DNA of 35,394 nucleotides from Pseudomonadota bacterium (GTDB lineage Bacteria > Pseudomonadota > Gammaproteobacteria > Steroidobacterales > Steroidobacteraceae): contig JANXOV010000108.1 in assembly GCA_025357635.1 (NCBI GenBank), positions 1-35,394 of the forward strand. The letters run 5' to 3'. Positions 26,526-34,821 of the stretch are shown here, in pieces. The notes beneath the pieces are model-generated. The model saw only the letters and a program-made list of their open reading frames with translations, searched no databases and was not told the origin of the DNA. Each line of letters opens with the position of its first letter. Position 1 is the stretch's first letter. The position numbers and the translations under genes are program-made.

Positions 26526-27181
26526 CGGAATCTGCTCGACAATCGCGATATACGAGTTCGCTGATTCGCTCGGTATTGCAGCCAGACCCTTCGCCGCCGG
26601 AATTCGAACCCTTGTGGCCGGCGAAGATGCCGGCGAAAATCACGCCGAGTCTGCAAGCCTGGATGCCCAAGCGACGGATGCCGGCGGCCGTGCTGATCCC
26701 GTTGATCGAGCGGCAATCAGGATTGCATGTGCTGCTGACTCAGCGCTCGGCGAATTTGCGCGACCACGCGGGGCAGGTCAGTTTCCCGGGCGGCCGCATT
26801 GAACAAAGCGATCGAAGTCCGTGGCATGCTGCGCTGCGCGAGACTCAAGAAGAGATCGGCCTGCATCCGGACACCATCGAATTTGCCGGCTACCTCCCCG
26901 ATCATATCGTCGGTACGGGATTCCGGGTCACGCCAGCGGTGGGCTTCGTTGCGGCGCCCGTCAAATTGTTCCTGGCGGCGGCTGAAGTGGAAGAAGTATT
27001 CGAAGTGCCGCTCGAACATCTTTTCGATACCGCCAATCAGAGACTCAAAATGCGCCGGTTCGGGGAGACGGAGGTGCATTTCCACGACATTCACTATCAG
27101 CATCGCAGCATCTGGGGCGCGACCGCGGGAATGCTCATGACCTGGCAGCGCCTCATCGATGCTCGGCGCTTGGAGACCTGA
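26522..27181 (+). CDS. Nudix CoA pyrophosphatase-like hydrolase
   Basis: 219-residue Nudix hydrolase with the CoA-specific signature LLTQRSANLRDHAGQVSFPGG (in parts, about 71-91) running into the Nudix box with ALRETQEEIGL (104-114). This points to NudL-type enzymes that cut CoA and its derivatives to 3',5'-ADP and phosphopantetheine. The TTG at 26522 overlaps the fumC stop (TTGA). The next in-frame ATG (26627) would remove 35 residues but leave the domain intact, so the start is uncertain. The last base of its stop is the first base of mazG. Confidence 0.9.
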   Translation: MTESARQSRYTSSLIRSVLQPDPSPPEFEPLWPAKMPAKITPSLQAWMPKRRMPAAVLIPLIERQSGLHVLLTQRSANLRDHAGQVSFPGGRIEQSDRSPWHAALRETQEEIGLHPDTIEFAGYLPDHIVGTGFRVTPAVGFVAAPVKLFLAAAEVEEVFEVPLEHLFDTANQRLKMRRFGETEVHFHDIHYQHRSIWGATAGMLMTWQRLIDARRLET

Positions 27182-28011
27182 TGTCCAAACCGCTGGATGA
27201 ACTGCTGCAGATCATGCGCACGCTGCGCGATCAGCAAAGCGGCTGCCCCTGGGACCTGCGCCAGACCTTTGCAAGCATCGCGCCCAGCACGCTGGAGGAG
27301 GCGTATGAAGTGGTCGATGCCATAGAACGCGACGACCTCGCCAATTTGAAAGATGAATTGGGCGACCTCTTGTTCCAGGTCGTGTTTCACTCGCAAATGG
27401 CCCAGGAACTTGGCCAGTTCCGATTCGACGACGTTGCCGCGGCTATTTGCGCCAAATTGGTCCGCCGCCACCCGCATGTCTTTGCGGGCGCACCCAGGCC
27501 CACGGCACAGGGGCAGAGCGAGGATTGGGAAACCATCAAGGCGGCGGAACGCGCCGCCGCGGGCGGCCAGGGGCCTGCCAGTCAGCTGGACGGTGTTCCA
27601 CGCGCGCTGCCGGCAATGACTCGCGCCGTCAAACTGAGCAAGCGCGCGGCACGCGTCGGATTCGACTGGGACCGTCCTGAGCAGACCGCTGCGAAGGTCG
27701 AGGAGGAGCTGCGGGAATTGCTGCAGGCGATCCGCGAAAACCAGAATGCCCGCCCATCGGCACATGTGTTCGAGGAAATGGGCGACTTGTTGTTTGCCGC
27801 GGCTAATTTGGCACGCAAGCTGGATGTGGATGCAGAAGCTGCGCTGCGCGGCGCCAATTCTAAATTTGAGCACCGGTTCCGCCACATGGAACAGGCGGCA
27901 CGCAACAACGGCGCTGATCTTAGCCAATTGCCCCTTTCAACGCTCGAGGAACTGTGGAATGCAGCGAAACTCGAGGAACGCTCCGTGCCGAATTCGCTGA
28001 ACGGCGGCTGA
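27181..28011 (+). CDS. mazG: Nucleoside triphosphate pyrophosphohydrolase MazG
   Basis: 276-residue tandem-domain MazG that hydrolyses NTPs to NMPs and PPi, cleaning aberrant nucleotides and in E. coli affecting ppGpp signalling. The first domain shows CPWDLRQTFASIAPSTLEEAYE in parts, then DELGDLLFQVVFHS and RRHPHVF. The second shows GFDWDRPEQTAAKVEEELREL and HVFEEMGDLLFAAANLAR in parts, with the ExxE and ExxD metal-binding motifs in both. ATG 27181 overlaps the Nudix stop by one base. Two neighbouring pyrophosphohydrolases suggest a small nucleotide-housecleaning unit. Confidence 0.96.
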   Translation: MSKPLDELLQIMRTLRDQQSGCPWDLRQTFASIAPSTLEEAYEVVDAIERDDLANLKDELGDLLFQVVFHSQMAQELGQFRFDDVAAAICAKLVRRHPHVFAGAPRPTAQGQSEDWETIKAAERAAAGGQGPASQLDGVPRALPAMTRAVKLSKRAARVGFDWDRPEQTAAKVEEELRELLQAIRENQNARPSAHVFEEMGDLLFAAANLARKLDVDAEAALRGANSKFEHRFRHMEQAARNNGADLSQLPLSTLEELWNAAKLEERSVPNSLNGG

Positions 28012-28107
28012 ATCGGGCCCAAACGGTCGTTCAGCGTGCATTCACGCCCGGCCCTCTAGGCTATCCCCACGCTCATACCCATTCCTGAGCGCCGAAGGAG
28101 CATGTAG

Positions 28108-28689
28108 ATGTCCAGGAAAATTATTTTCAGCAGCCTCGTCAGCGGCGCCGTGTTGCTCGCGGCCGGCGCGCGCGCTGATTCACCGTTTCGTGACGATGGG
28201 TATGACTCCGACGCGTACGACTATGCGCGCGTAGTGGACGTGGACCCCCTGACGCGTCAGGTGCGAGTCGATACGCCGCGCCGCGAATGCTATGAGGAGA
28301 CCCAGTATCGAGAGGAGTACCCGGCTCCGCGCCGCGGCACCGCCGGCTCGACCCTTTTGGGCGCCTTGATCGGGGCCGGCATCGGCAACACCATCGGCAG
28401 CGGCGACGGACGACGGGCAGCCACGGTCGCCGGCGCCATCATCGGCTCCGCGGTCGGTCACGATGCCGGTGAACGCCGTCGGGATCGTGAAGACTCTGCG
28501 TATCGCGATCAGCCGGCCGCGTATACCCAGCAGCGCTGCGATGTCCGTTATGAGACTCACTATCAGGAGCGCATCGATGGCTATCGGGTGACCTACGAGT
28601 ACAACGGGCAGCGCCATGTGACGCAACTGCCCTACGACCCGGGCAAGCGGCTGCGGGTTCGCGTCAACGTGGAACCGGCGCCCGAGTAG
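28108..28689 (+). CDS. Glycine-zipper 2TM envelope protein
   Basis: 193-residue exported protein: signal peptide (residues 1-23, hydrophobic SLVSGAVLLAAGARA), then an acidic/Tyr-rich region. A glycine-zipper hairpin follows (about 79-119: GSTLLGALIGAGIGNTIG, then VAGAIIGSAVGHDAG), as in the 17-kDa surface antigen family. C61 and C144 flank the zipper and may pair. The C-terminal domain has YRVTYEYNGQRHVTQLPYDPG. The role of such proteins is unclear, probably outer-membrane association. AAGGAG at 28095-28100 supports the start. It stands alone between mazG (96-base gap) and a hairpin. Confidence 0.88.
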   Translation: MSRKIIFSSLVSGAVLLAAGARADSPFRDDGYDSDAYDYARVVDVDPLTRQVRVDTPRRECYEETQYREEYPAPRRGTAGSTLLGALIGAGIGNTIGSGDGRRAATVAGAIIGSAVGHDAGERRRDREDSAYRDQPAAYTQQRCDVRYETHYQERIDGYRVTYEYNGQRHVTQLPYDPGKRLRVRVNVEPAPE

Positions 28690-28704
28690 GACGCCGTGGT
28701 TCGC

Positions 28705-28728
28705 AAGCGGGCCCGCAAGGGCCCGCTT
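28705..28728 (+). terminator. Perfect 10-bp hairpin between the glycine-zipper and PepSY genes
   Basis: AAGCGGGCCC (28705-28714) and GGGCCCGCTT (28719-28728) form a perfect, very GC-rich stem closed by a GCAA tetraloop. The sequence that follows is CATTGAGT, with no T-tract. It is therefore terminator-like but may instead protect a 3' end or stop polymerase with help. The symmetric stem reads the same on both strands. Confidence 0.6.
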
Positions 28729-28749
28729 CATTGAGTAGAATGGATTCCT

Positions 28750-29049
28750 ATGATCCGCTTTGACCATCGTTTGTTCGCCTGCCTGCTGCTGGGTGTCTGG
28801 GGTTTGTCCGGTACCGTGCACGCTGTCGCGCCTGCATCCGCCACGGCACCGCATGCGCTGCGGTTGGCCGGCGGCGGCATCAGCCTGGATCAGGCAGTGC
28901 AAATGGCGCAGGCGAGATACGGTGCGCGTGTCGTCAGGGCAGAGACCACGCGCGAAGGCGATCGCGTGTACTACCGCTTGCGGCTGCTGTCGCCGGATGG
29001 AAGGGTTTTTTCGGTCCGGGTGGACGCGCAGACGGGCAGCTTCCAATAA
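28750..29049 (+). CDS. Exported PepSY-domain protein
   Basis: 99-residue small protein with a signal peptide (LFACLLLGVWGLSGTVHA) followed by one PepSY domain. The domain runs from ISLDQAVQMAQARYGARVVRAE (in parts) to YYRLRLLSPDGRVFSVRVDAQTG (in parts). PepSY domains are thought to inhibit peptidases or sense envelope conditions. It lies 18 bases upstream of the response regulator and in the same direction, a common arrangement with PhoPQ-like pairs. It could be a periplasmic modulator of the kinase, which is inference. Confidence 0.85.
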   Translation: MIRFDHRLFACLLLGVWGLSGTVHAVAPASATAPHALRLAGGGISLDQAVQMAQARYGARVVRAETTREGDRVYYRLRLLSPDGRVFSVRVDAQTGSFQ

Positions 29050-29067
29050 GGCGCGCCGGACCCCCTC

Positions 29068-29745
29068 ATGCGCATATTGATCGTAGAAGATGAAGAGGCG
29101 CTGCGCGAGAGCCTCAGCGCCGCGTTCCAGCAGCAAGGATTCACCGTCAGCGCTGCCGCCGATGGCGAGGAGGGCGGTTTCGCAGGTACTGAGTATCCGG
29201 TGGATGTCGCCATCATCGACCTGGGTCTGCCGAAAGTTCCCGGACTGGAGCTCATCCGAGGGCTGCGAAGCCAGGGCAAAAAGTTTCCGATTTTGATTCT
29301 CACCGCACGCGACCGCTGGCAGGACAAGGTGGAAGCGCTGAGCACCGGCGCCGATGACTATGTGGTCAAGCCGTTTCAAATCGAGGAAGTGATTGCGCGC
29401 GTGGCGGCGCTGCTGCGCCGGGCCGGCGGATGGGCGCAGGCGGCGCTGCGCTGCGGTGACATCGAACTGGATACGCGTACGCAGGCGGTGAGCGTTTCCG
29501 GCGCACCGGTTGAACTCACCAGCTTCGAGTATCGGATACTGGAATTGCTGATGCTGCGGGCCGGTGAAGTCATATCGAAAACCGAATTGACGGAAAAGAT
29601 CTATGAGCAGGATTTCGAGCGCGACAGCAATGTGATCGAGGTGTTCGTGGGCCGCTTGCGCAAAAAGCTCGACCCGGACAACACGCGCCAACCGATCGAA
29701 ACCCTGCGGGGACGCGGCTACCGCATCGCTCTGCCGCGCAAATGA
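29068..29745 (+). CDS. OmpR/PhoP-family response regulator
   Basis: 225-residue two-component regulator. The receiver domain has acidic residues in IVEDEEALRES, phospho-acceptor D51 (AIIDLGLP), the switch Thr in ILTAR and K101 (VVKPFQ). A winged-helix DNA-binding domain follows (ELTSFEYRILELLML, then VIEVFVGRLRKKLD and IETLRGRGYRI). Overall pattern is closest to PhoP. The signal and regulon are not evident, so no symbol is given. Its stop overlaps the kinase start as ATGA. Confidence 0.95.
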   Translation: MRILIVEDEEALRESLSAAFQQQGFTVSAAADGEEGGFAGTEYPVDVAIIDLGLPKVPGLELIRGLRSQGKKFPILILTARDRWQDKVEALSTGADDYVVKPFQIEEVIARVAALLRRAGGWAQAALRCGDIELDTRTQAVSVSGAPVELTSFEYRILELLMLRAGEVISKTELTEKIYEQDFERDSNVIEVFVGRLRKKLDPDNTRQPIETLRGRGYRIALPRK

Positions 29746-31103
29746 AGGGCTCGCTTTCAGGCCGGCTACTGGGCGGCCTGTTCATTCTGCTGATTCTGTT
29801 CTTCGGCGTCACCGTCTTTGCGCTGGATTCGCTCTTCCACCGCCTGTCCGATCAGGCGATGCACGATCGGTTGGAAGGACAATTGGTGGCATTGATCGCT
29901 GCCTCTGATCCTGACCCACAGGGCAATGTGCATCCGGATGCGCCGCTGGCCGAGCCCCGTTTCGAAACGCCCGGATCCGGCCTGTACGGGCTGATCCAGG
30001 ACGATGAAGGAAAAGTCATCTGGCGCTCACGCTCCGCGGTGGCCTTGCCGGTCATCTCGCAGCCGGCTGCGCCGGTCGGCACGGCGCTCAAAGGCCAGCG
30101 GCGCTTCGAACGCACTTTGTCCGGCGGCGCCGAATGGGAAAAGGTTCACCTGACCGTGGCGTGGGAGCTGGCGGCGGGCTCGCATCGTCAACTGACCTTC
30201 ACCGTCGGCGAAGATCTGCAGCCCTACCATGCGCAGTTGCGGCTTTTTCGCGTCCAGCTGCTGGGATGGTTCGGGGCGTTGACGCTGCTGCTGCTGATTG
30301 CCGTGTCGGTGCTGCTGCGCACGGCATTGCAACCGCTGCGGCGTCTGGAAAGCGAGATTGGCGCCATCGAGCAGGGCGAACGCAGCAGTCTGAGCGAAGG
30401 GTATCCGCGCGAGCTCGCGGGTGTTTCCAAGAATTTGAATGCGCTGCTTGGCATTGAACGCAATCGCGCCGAGCGCTATCGGCAGACGCTTGGAAACCTG
30501 GCGCATGAACTCAAGACACCGCTTGCCATCATGCGCACGCAGCCTGGACATGATGCTCAGCTGGTCGAACGTATGGACCAGATCGTTGCGCACCAACTGC
30601 GCCGCGCGCGCATTTCAGCCGGATCGACGCTGGGGCAGGCGCCCGTGGAACTCGGATCGATCGCGGTGGAACTCATCGCCACGCTCGACAAGGTTTACGC
30701 ATCCAAGCACCTGCAGGCGCACGTGCGCGGCGCCGCGCTGGTTGGCGCGGACCGCGGCGATGTCCTGGAACTGCTCGGCAACCTGCTCGACAACGCGTAC
30801 AAGTGGGCTCGCGCACGGGTCAGCATCGAGATGTCCGTGCAGCCGGACCCCACCCCAGGCAAATCGCGGGTGCGCGTGATCATCGAGGATGACGGTCCCG
30901 GCTGGGGACAGCAGAATCCGTCGGCGCTGTTCGGGCGCGGTGTGCGCGCCGACGAGTCGCGGCCTGGCCACGGGTTGGGTTTGGCCATCGTGCGGGACCT
31001 GGTCGAGGCCTTTGACGGTGAAATTCATGCCGGCTCGACCAAAAGCGGCGGCGCGCGGATCGAATTGCGCCTGCCCGCCGTGAAGGACGCGGCGCAGCGG
31101 TGA
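29742..31103 (+). CDS. Sensor histidine kinase (PhoQ-like)
   Basis: 453-residue inner-membrane kinase. TM1 is about residues 9-28 and TM2 about 172-192, bracketing a ~140-residue periplasmic sensor. A HAMP-like linker (RRLESEIGAIEQGERS) precedes the H-box LAHELKTPLAIM with phospho-acceptor H255. The ATPase has its N-box in LLGNLLDNAYKWA and G-boxes in EDDGPGWG and RPGHGLGLAIVRDLV. The layout resembles PhoQ, but the acidic Mg-binding patch of E. coli PhoQ is not obvious. Its stop overlaps the hrpA start (GTGA). Confidence 0.94.
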   Translation: MKGSLSGRLLGGLFILLILFFGVTVFALDSLFHRLSDQAMHDRLEGQLVALIAASDPDPQGNVHPDAPLAEPRFETPGSGLYGLIQDDEGKVIWRSRSAVALPVISQPAAPVGTALKGQRRFERTLSGGAEWEKVHLTVAWELAAGSHRQLTFTVGEDLQPYHAQLRLFRVQLLGWFGALTLLLLIAVSVLLRTALQPLRRLESEIGAIEQGERSSLSEGYPRELAGVSKNLNALLGIERNRAERYRQTLGNLAHELKTPLAIMRTQPGHDAQLVERMDQIVAHQLRRARISAGSTLGQAPVELGSIAVELIATLDKVYASKHLQAHVRGAALVGADRGDVLELLGNLLDNAYKWARARVSIEMSVQPDPTPGKSRVRVIIEDDGPGWGQQNPSALFGRGVRADESRPGHGLGLAIVRDLVEAFDGEIHAGSTKSGGARIELRLPAVKDAAQR

Positions 31104-34100
31104 CCAGCGAATCGACCGCGCCGGCAGCCATCGCCGGCGCAACGCCGGCGCTGCCGATCGCCGCGCATCGAACAGAAATTCTGCAGGCCATTGAGCGTCA
31201 TGCGGTGATCATCGTGGCCGGTGAGACCGGCTCGGGCAAGAGCACGCAGTTGCCGCAGTACTGCCTGACAGAAGGTCGTGGAATTGCAGGCCGGATCGCG
31301 CACACGCAACCCCGGCGTCTGGCAGCACGCGCATTGGCGGCACGCATCTCCGCGGAGATCCATCAGCCCCTGGGACGCACGGTCGGCTATCGCGTGCGTT
31401 TCGCGGATCAGGTAACCGATGAGTCGCGGCTGATACTCATGACCGATGGCATGCTGCTGACAGAGATTGCACGCGATCCCGATCTGCGCCACTACGACAC
31501 GCTCATCATCGATGAAGCGCACGAGCGAACCCTGAACATCGATCTGTTGTTCGGCGTCGCAAAGCAGTTGAGCGCGCGCCGCGCGGATTTGCGCGTCATC
31601 GTGACCTCCGCGACGCTGGATGTTGAGCGGGTCGCCACTTTCTTTGACGGCGCTCCGATCATCAATGTCGGCGGCCGCGGCTATCCGGTCGAAGTGCGCT
31701 ACCGCCCGCTGGAGAAAGCCGGAACGGAGGAGGAAGCGGATTTGCCTGCAGCGGTGATTCAGGCATATCAGGAGATCCTCGCCGATCCGGGTTCGGCTGC
31801 GCCTGGCGACACGCTGGTGTTTCTACCGGGCGAACGCGAAATACGCGATGTAAGCGATGCGCTCAGCCGGGCACTGCCGGATGATGCAGAGGTGCTGCCG
31901 CTGTATTCCCGTCTGGCCTGGGAGCAGCAACGAAGGATATTCGAACCGGGCCGGCGTCGTCGTATCGTACTGTCCACCAATGTCGCCGAGACGTCCGTCA
32001 CTGTCCCGGGAGTCCGGTTCGTCATCGATTCGGGTCTGGCACGCATCAGTCGTTACAGTCCATCGAACCGGCTGCAGCGCCTGCCGATCGAGCCGATCCC
32101 GCAGGCGAGCGCCGATCAGCGCAAAGGCCGCTGCGGACGCGTCGGTCCGGGCTTGTGCATCCGCTTGTATTCGCAGGAGGACTTCGAAGCACGCCCGCCG
32201 TATTCCGAGCCGGAGGTGCTGCGCACGAATCTGTCCGCGTTGCTGCTGCGGCTTGCTGCCGACGAACTTGGCAGCGCCGAGGATTTTCCGTTTCTGGATC
32301 CGCCGGACCGGCGCGCGTTGAACGACGGCTACCGGAGTTTGCAGGAACTGGAGGCACTCGATGCCGATCGCCGAATATCCGATCGCGGACGCGCGATGGC
32401 ACGCCTTCCCCTGGATCCTCGGTTGGGCCGCGCATTGCTCGAAGCCCGTCGCTTCGGCGCCGTCGGTGAATTGCTCGCCATTGTTTCTGGCCTGAGCGTG
32501 CCGGATCCGGCGATTCGTGCAGCACCGGTCATTGGGGCGGCCGCCGCACCGTTGGCGTTGGATGATCAGCGCTCCGAATTCATTACGATGGTGCGGACCT
32601 GGAAGGCATATCGCACAGCCCGTAAACGCTCGCGCCGCGAATTGCGGCAATGGTGCAAGGAAAAGCGGCTCTCATTGATGCGATTGTCAGAATGGGAAAA
32701 CGTTCATACCCAGGTTAGCGACCGGGCGAAAGAACTCGGCATCGTCGATACCGGCCGTGCGGCCAGCTATACGGCGGTCCATCGCTCGCTTCTGGCCGGC
32801 TTTTGCACGCTCATTGGAATGCATGATGATCGCGGCGTGTATGCCGGCGTGCGCGGCATGCGCTTTTCCATTTTTCCCGGGTCCGTGCTCAAGCGCAGAC
32901 AACCGCGCTGGATCATGGCGGCAAACATCGTCGAGACCTCACGCGTGTACGCGCGCACCGTGGCGCAGATCGAACCCTCCTGGATTGAACCGTCCGCCCG
33001 TCATCTGATCAGGCGCGAGTATTTTGCCGCCGATTGGAGCGAATCGCGCGAGGAGGTCGTCGCGCAGGAACGGGTCAGCCTGCTCGGATTGACCCTGAGC
33101 ACCGGGCGCGTAGTCAACTACGGTCCCATTGCGCCGGAGGAGTCGCGACATCTGTTTGCGCGCGAAGCCCTGGTGTTCCGTCGCATGGCGCGCCGGCCTG
33201 ACTGGCTGATTCGTAACGATGACATGATCGATCTGGCAGGCCGCACCGAGGATCGATTGCGGGTTCGTGGACTGATCGCCTCGAGCGAGCAATTGACGGC
33301 GCACTATGAAAGGGCGCTGCCGCGGCAAGTCTCCGGGGCCGATGCGCTGCAGGCCTGGACCCGCCGGTCAAGCGCCCAGGAAATCCAATTGCTTGCGCTC
33401 AGTGAGCAGGAGATTTACGCGCGTCAGCCCGACCCGCAGGCTTTGAGAGAACTGCCCGAATCCATCGACATTCAAGGGTTGCGCCTTCCGGTTCACTATC
33501 GGTTTGACCCCGATCAAGCCGACGACGGCGCGACGCTTCGCATTCCCCTGCTGCTGCTGCCGCGACTGACCTGTGGCGAGGTGGAATGCGCGATACCCGG
33601 GTACGAACTGCCGCGCGTCGAAGCGCAGATGCGTTCCCTGCCGAAGAACGCACGCAAGAATCTGATTCCGATCGCCGAGACAGCGCAGGCGTTTCTGAAC
33701 GCGCAACGTGCCGCGCCGGGACTGCAGTTGGCCGCCTGGCTGACAGCGGAAAAAGGCATCAGTGCGAGTGAACTCATTTTTGCGAAGAATACCGTTCCCG
33801 ATTATCTGACGCCAACGCTGGTGGTGATGCTCGGTGAAGAGGAGATTGCGCGCGGCCGGGACATTGTCGCGATGCGACAGCAGTTTTGCGCCCCAGCGCG
33901 CAAAGCGCTCAACGTGTGCGCCGGGGCGTTGTTTGCGCAAGCATGGACGGAATTCACGGCCGCAGATCTCCAACGTTCGATCGCCCTGCCTCTGGCGCAG
34001 GGCGAATTGACGCTGTACCCGGGATTGACTGCGCAAGGTAACCTGCTTGAGGTTCAGTTGTATTGGACGGCGGAGGAAGCCGGCAGAGCGCATCGTCGCG

Positions 34101-34810
34101 GCTTGATCCGTCTGGCTCGCATTCAGCTGCATTCCAGCGAGCGCGATCAATCCAAGCGCATCGCACAGGACTCCCAATTGCTGCTCGCCGCAAGCCCCTA
34201 TGCCCGCGCCGCCGATCTGACGGACGCGCTGCTACAGCAGGGGATGAGTCAGGCGCTGGAACTGAGTGAGGACCTGCCGTATTGCCGCGAAGCGTTCAAC
34301 CATGCGCTGCAGAACGCCCGGCCGCGGTTGGAGGAGTGTTTTGTTAAATGCTGCGAGCAACTGCGCGCGTTGTACACGGACGCCAATTCGCTTCGCCGGC
34401 TGTTTCAAGATTCTGCCGTACGCAGCCGCAGCGACCTGCGTACGGAAGCCGAGTCTCATCTGGCTCAATTGCTCGCGCCGGCACGTTGGCGCGATACGCA
34501 GTCCGTTCAATTTCGTCAGGTGCCGCGTTATCTAAAGGCGGCGCTGGCGCGCTGGCGCCGGTTGACGACGAGGCCGAATGAAAGTGCGCAGGTGCTCAGT
34601 GAAATGCTCCGCTGGCGCGCGCAAAGCAGCTCATTGCACGAGAGTTTCGAATCGCAGCAGCGGTGGGTGGCAGAACTGGAAAAACTCGATTGGCTGGTCG
34701 AGGAGTTTCGGGTCTCGCTAAGCGCACAGGAATTGAAGACCGCCGAGCCTGTGTCGCCGGCGCGCCTGCAGCAACGCGTCGCGTCGCTGCAGGCATGGTT
34801 GAACCGATAG
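31100..34810 (+). CDS. hrpA: ATP-dependent RNA helicase HrpA (DEAH box)
   Basis: 1236-residue DEAH-box RNA helicase; in E. coli HrpA acts in mRNA processing and ribosome rescue. Walker A GETGSGKST (K47), DEAH at 138-141 (LIIDEAHERTL), TSATLD, and motifs STNVAETSVTVPGVRFVIDSG (in parts) and QRKGRCGRVGPG are present. HA2/OB-fold regions and the long HrpA-specific C-terminal domain follow. It lacks most of the ~60-80-residue N-terminal extension of E. coli HrpA (about 1300 residues), starting close to the helicase core at a GTG that overlaps the kinase stop. The next gene is convergent. Confidence 0.96.
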   Translation: MTSESTAPAAIAGATPALPIAAHRTEILQAIERHAVIIVAGETGSGKSTQLPQYCLTEGRGIAGRIAHTQPRRLAARALAARISAEIHQPLGRTVGYRVRFADQVTDESRLILMTDGMLLTEIARDPDLRHYDTLIIDEAHERTLNIDLLFGVAKQLSARRADLRVIVTSATLDVERVATFFDGAPIINVGGRGYPVEVRYRPLEKAGTEEEADLPAAVIQAYQEILADPGSAAPGDTLVFLPGEREIRDVSDALSRALPDDAEVLPLYSRLAWEQQRRIFEPGRRRRIVLSTNVAETSVTVPGVRFVIDSGLARISRYSPSNRLQRLPIEPIPQASADQRKGRCGRVGPGLCIRLYSQEDFEARPPYSEPEVLRTNLSALLLRLAADELGSAEDFPFLDPPDRRALNDGYRSLQELEALDADRRISDRGRAMARLPLDPRLGRALLEARRFGAVGELLAIVSGLSVPDPAIRAAPVIGAAAAPLALDDQRSEFITMVRTWKAYRTARKRSRRELRQWCKEKRLSLMRLSEWENVHTQVSDRAKELGIVDTGRAASYTAVHRSLLAGFCTLIGMHDDRGVYAGVRGMRFSIFPGSVLKRRQPRWIMAANIVETSRVYARTVAQIEPSWIEPSARHLIRREYFAADWSESREEVVAQERVSLLGLTLSTGRVVNYGPIAPEESRHLFAREALVFRRMARRPDWLIRNDDMIDLAGRTEDRLRVRGLIASSEQLTAHYERALPRQVSGADALQAWTRRSSAQEIQLLALSEQEIYARQPDPQALRELPESIDIQGLRLPVHYRFDPDQADDGATLRIPLLLLPRLTCGEVECAIPGYELPRVEAQMRSLPKNARKNLIPIAETAQAFLNAQRAAPGLQLAAWLTAEKGISASELIFAKNTVPDYLTPTLVVMLGEEEIARGRDIVAMRQQFCAPARKALNVCAGALFAQAWTEFTAADLQRSIALPLAQGELTLYPGLTAQGNLLEVQLYWTAEEAGRAHRRGLIRLARIQLHSSERDQSKRIAQDSQLLLAASPYARAADLTDALLQQGMSQALELSEDLPYCREAFNHALQNARPRLEECFVKCCEQLRALYTDANSLRRLFQDSAVRSRSDLRTEAESHLAQLLAPARWRDTQSVQFRQVPRYLKAALARWRRLTTRPNESAQVLSEMLRWRAQSSSLHESFESQQRWVAELEKLDWLVEEFRVSLSAQELKTAEPVSPARLQQRVASLQAWLNR

Positions 34811-34821
34811 GCGAGGACTGA

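Noticed and set aside
28180-29691. Long antisense open frame (503 codons) across the glycine-zipper, PepSY and response-regulator genes
   Set aside because: Its translation is Arg/His/Gln-rich without recognisable motifs, and the three opposite-strand genes have clear domains. It is a GC-rich codon shadow.
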